Assembly (NCBI RefSeq): GCF_000524195.1
Contig: NW_020170425.1
Coordinates: 448,163-512,162, forward strand
Reading direction: 5' to 3'
DNA length: 64,000 nt
From: Echinococcus granulosus
Lineage: Eukaryota > Platyhelminthes > Cestoda > Cyclophyllidea > Taeniidae
Each line of letters starts with the position of its first letter. The first letter of the stretch is position 1. Position numbers and translations under genes: made by a program. Positions 61,801 to 64,000 of this stretch are shown in pieces. The notes beneath the pieces were generated by a model, which did not search any database, had not been told where the DNA came from, and saw nothing but the letters and a program-made list of their open reading frames with translations.

Positions 61801-62370
61801 TTTTAGAAAAGACTATCCAAGACTTTGTAAGTGGATACAGACCGTTTTGGAAATTATGTATGAAGGTCTGTGTGCTAGTTATGTAACTGCAAAACAGCTG
61901 CAGCCAAATAATTAAAGAAGTTGCATTTTTTTATTCTAGGTTGTGTACCTCAAGTTATGAACGCAGAATTAGCCACTGATGACGACATTTTGGCTAGTCT
62001 TGCAAACACGACGTAAAAAAGTTCTATAACAAACTAGTGAATTTGTACCTTACGACTAAGATATCTCTTCAACTAAACAAGTAAAGGAAAAAATAACGGC
62101 TCTGTGGAACCTATAGTAAAATGCTTTTTTTCAGAGACAAACATGAAGTATGAGATTACTATTTTTGAAACAAATGAATTAAAATCTTTGCATATTATGC
62201 TGAGACTACGGCAGGATGTGAATGAATTATGTCGAAAGTTGGAAACAATTGAATAAAAGAAACAATATTTGTTGGCCAATTGGAAGAGCATTCAGTGAAT
62301 TTTATGCAGTAGAATCATAGGTAGCCCTTGTGTGCTGGGATGGAAGATTCATTTTTGCTGCTCCACAAGG
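55813..62370. other. Intergenic AT-rich DNA upstream of the protocadherin gene
   Basis: No exon, RNA gene or mobile element was supported. Paired opposite-strand frames near 56.0-56.8 and 61.0-61.5 kb are short and featureless. A 12-bp palindrome, GCGTATATACGC, lies at 60308-60319. Non-coding 5' exons of the protocadherin gene could hide here. Confidence 0.5.
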
Positions 62371-62410
62371 CTACACGCACCTACACATGCACATACTGAC
62401 ACATACACAT
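62371..62410. repeat. CA-rich tract upstream of the protocadherin gene
   Basis: An imperfect CA run (CTACACGCACCTACACATGCACATACTGACACATACACAT) about 230-270 bases before the start codon. It mirrors the TG/CA tract near the start of the minus-strand membrane-protein gene. Confidence 0.55.
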
Positions 62411-62483
62411 AGTGCTGGTTGCAGGCGCTCCCAAGCGCACGCGTCAGTGAGAGGTTAATTTGCCATCCTGGGCTCAGTGACAG

Positions 62484-62523
62484 CCAATCAGAGGGCATGC
62501 ACACGTGTTTTGCCAGGGATTGG
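62484..62523 (+). promoter_or_regulatory. Promoter-like CCAAT pair and E-box upstream of the protocadherin gene
   Basis: CCAAT is at 62484-62488 within CAGCCAATCAGAGG, a perfect E-box CACGTG at 62502-62507, and an opposite-facing ATTGG at 62519-62523. They lie 115-155 bases upstream of the start codon in a GC-richer stretch. No clear TATA box was seen. The arrangement resembles the cluster at 20862-20901. It is probably the proximal promoter, but the sites are short. Confidence 0.4.
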
Positions 62524-62639
62524 TCACTTTTGCAAATTGTGGAAGCGAAACCACTGCACCCATCAGTTTTTTGTGTTTTTACACACCCCAACATCCTCGG
62601 CAGTTGATACCTATGCAAATACCATGTTTCTTTGAACAA

Positions 62640-64000
62640 ATGGTCTCCCTGTCTTTATTCGCCGTCCTTCTCTCCCTCCTCCCTACCATGTGGGTAACAG
62701 CTCAAAGGGCTAGCGTCAATGTGCAATTTCAACTAACCGAAGAATGTCCTGAAGGCACTCTAGTCGGTTGCCTGAGTGAAGATGTTAGTCTACATGCGCC
62801 TCAGTATCTAGTTAATAAGCCCAATGGAGATTCCTATCAGTTATTGACAGCCACACAGCTGTTTGAACTAGATAGCACGTCAGGAACCATTACAACCAGT
62901 GGCCGCATCGACCGCGAGGAGATTTGCCCGCCCATACAGAACAGCCATCAGGCGTCCACTGGTGAGTCTGCGGCGGCGCCCTGCTCCATAGACCTACAAG
63001 TGCTTCGGCTGGAGAGCCAGACAGCAAGTGGAGCGTATGAACCTCAGGTCATCCTTGTAAAAATTTTCATACTAGACATCAATGACAACGCCCCTACATG
63101 GCAGGAGGATTCAGTCAACATCACTATTCCAGAGCACACAGCACCAGGAGCCCGGTTCCTTTTACCACTGGCATTGGATGCCGACTGTGGCCCGGAAAAT
63201 ACTACTTCCAGATATTTCCTGTTTTCTTCCAACATACCTGATGGAGATTATGGAGGTAGTCATGTTCATAGTTCTGACATTAGTCGGTACTTTAAGCTGG
63301 ATACCGAGGTTGTGGAACAAAAAGATCCTCAACACTTTGTTCTGGATAGATGGAATAACGGTTGGAATCTGCAGGCCTGTACAGGACCCACGTTTCGTCT
63401 TTGGCTGCAGATAATCGGTGAAGCTGATTATGAGACTCCGGGACAGCTTAGCTTGATTCAACAAAAGCAGCCTCTTTCCAAAAATGACGACAAAGTCAAC
63501 GTGCCTCCGCGGACTTTTGTACTCAAACTAGCAGCTGTTGATGGCAGTCGTTTTGTACCAAAGACAGGAAGTGTCACCATTCATGTTAGTGTGAAGGACA
63601 TAAATGATCATGCACCTTACTTTCTGCCCCCAGAAGACTCTTCCGTCGATGGAGTGTACGTAAAAATTAAGATGGATGGAACACTTCGACGAAATTCTGC
63701 GACAATTGAAGTTCAGGAGAACGCACCTTATGGCCAGGCATTGTACACTCCTCATGTTGTTGAGCCCGATATAAGTGATAGGGAAAGCCTGATCTTTTCC
63801 TTTGACAGTACAACAACACCAGCCGCCAAAGCTGTGTTTGGAATCCGAGAGAAAGATGGAACCATCTTCCTCAAACAATCACCGGACTACGAGACGCAGA
63901 CTTTTTACATTCTTCCCATTGTTGTTAGTGATGGGAAGTATGTTGATAACCAAGAGCTGCGAGTTCAAATACTCAATCTCAATGACCACGCACCGATTAT
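62640..64000 (+). CDS. Protocadherin-like cell-adhesion receptor, N-terminal 453 codons, cut by the window end
   Basis: The frame is uninterrupted from ATG 62640 to the window end. After a signal peptide (about 1-22), three extracellular cadherin (EC) repeats are visible. EC1 ends in DINDNAP (146-152) and has LDSTSG (77-82) and DREE (91-94). EC2 has PEHTAPG, DADCG (180-184) and DYE (263-265), and ends in DINDHAP (320-326). EC3 has VQENAPYG, DYE (416-418) and VSDG, and ends in NLNDHAP (446-452). These are the calcium-binding signatures of cadherins. EC2 is longer than the usual ~110 residues because of inserts. Further EC repeats, the membrane segment and the tail must lie beyond 64000. The lack of introns over 1.36 kb is typical of protocadherins. 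An in-frame ATG at 62613 would add nine residues; 62640 places the hydrophobic core better. Opposite-strand frames here are shadows. Confidence 0.93.
   Translation, partial: MVSLSLFAVLLSLLPTMWVTAQRASVNVQFQLTEECPEGTLVGCLSEDVSLHAPQYLVNKPNGDSYQLLTATQLFELDSTSGTITTSGRIDREEICPPIQNSHQASTGESAAAPCSIDLQVLRLESQTASGAYEPQVILVKIFILDINDNAPTWQEDSVNITIPEHTAPGARFLLPLALDADCGPENTTSRYFLFSSNIPDGDYGGSHVHSSDISRYFKLDTEVVEQKDPQHFVLDRWNNGWNLQACTGPTFRLWLQIIGEADYETPGQLSLIQQKQPLSKNDDKVNVPPRTFVLKLAAVDGSRFVPKTGSVTIHVSVKDINDHAPYFLPPEDSSVDGVYVKIKMDGTLRRNSATIEVQENAPYGQALYTPHVVEPDISDRESLIFSFDSTTTPAAKAVFGIREKDGTIFLKQSPDYETQTFYILPIVVSDGKYVDNQELRVQILNLNDHAPI

Noticed and set aside
63082..63878. Long frames on both strands over the protocadherin (63082-63414 plus; 63162-63464 and 63528-63878 minus)
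   Set aside because: They are shadows of the coding frame, whose cadherin motifs are unambiguous.
1..64000. CRISPR arrays, operons, ribosome binding sites, rRNA or tRNA genes, intact transposase or reverse transcriptase
   Set aside because: None was seen. The split genes and cadherin show an animal genome, where the bacterial features would not be expected.

Overview
The window is animal nuclear DNA: AT-rich, gene-poor, with spliced genes, GT-AG introns and the standard code. Coding patches stand out because they are richer in G+C than the DNA around them. A cadherin-family gene with long uninterrupted coding sequence shows it is metazoan. The AT-rich, intron-light layout with few recognisable transposons would fit a flatworm, but that is an inference; no sequence here proves the taxon.

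Layout. (1) 1-12061: non-coding DNA with one copy of a short dispersed repeat near 5.35 kb; its last 450 bases are probably the 3' UTR of the next gene. (2) 12062-20617, minus strand: a three-exon gene for a 663-residue single-pass membrane protein. Splice sites and phases fit exactly. It has a signal peptide, a small ectodomain with few cysteines, a threonine stalk, one membrane segment and a long cytoplasmic tail. I do not recognise the family with certainty. Parts of the ectodomain resemble the N-terminal module of Delta/Jagged Notch ligands, but no DSL or EGF module was found. Two tRNA-derived SINE-like patches lie in its 5.75 kb first intron. A CCAAT-bearing promoter-like segment lies at about 20.86-20.90 kb. 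(3) About 20.9-62.3 kb: a gene desert of about 41 kb holding only weak candidates. These are a GC-rich block at 29.4-30.1 kb, a 143-codon ORF at 35.2 kb, a second copy of the 5.35 kb repeat at 46.4 kb, a GC-rich island at 47.55-47.88 kb, a broken exon-like patch at 53.6 kb, a small cysteine-rich ORF at 55.6 kb, and several perfect inverted repeats. (4) 62640-64000, plus strand: the first 453 codons of a protocadherin-like gene that runs off the window.

The two firm genes point away from each other across the desert, and both encode surface membrane proteins. Both have a CA/TG-rich tract and an oppositely oriented CCAAT pair upstream. The desert may therefore carry regulatory DNA for one or both. 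No tRNA, rRNA, CRISPR array, operon or intact mobile element was found. All motif calls, alignments and base counts were made by eye.
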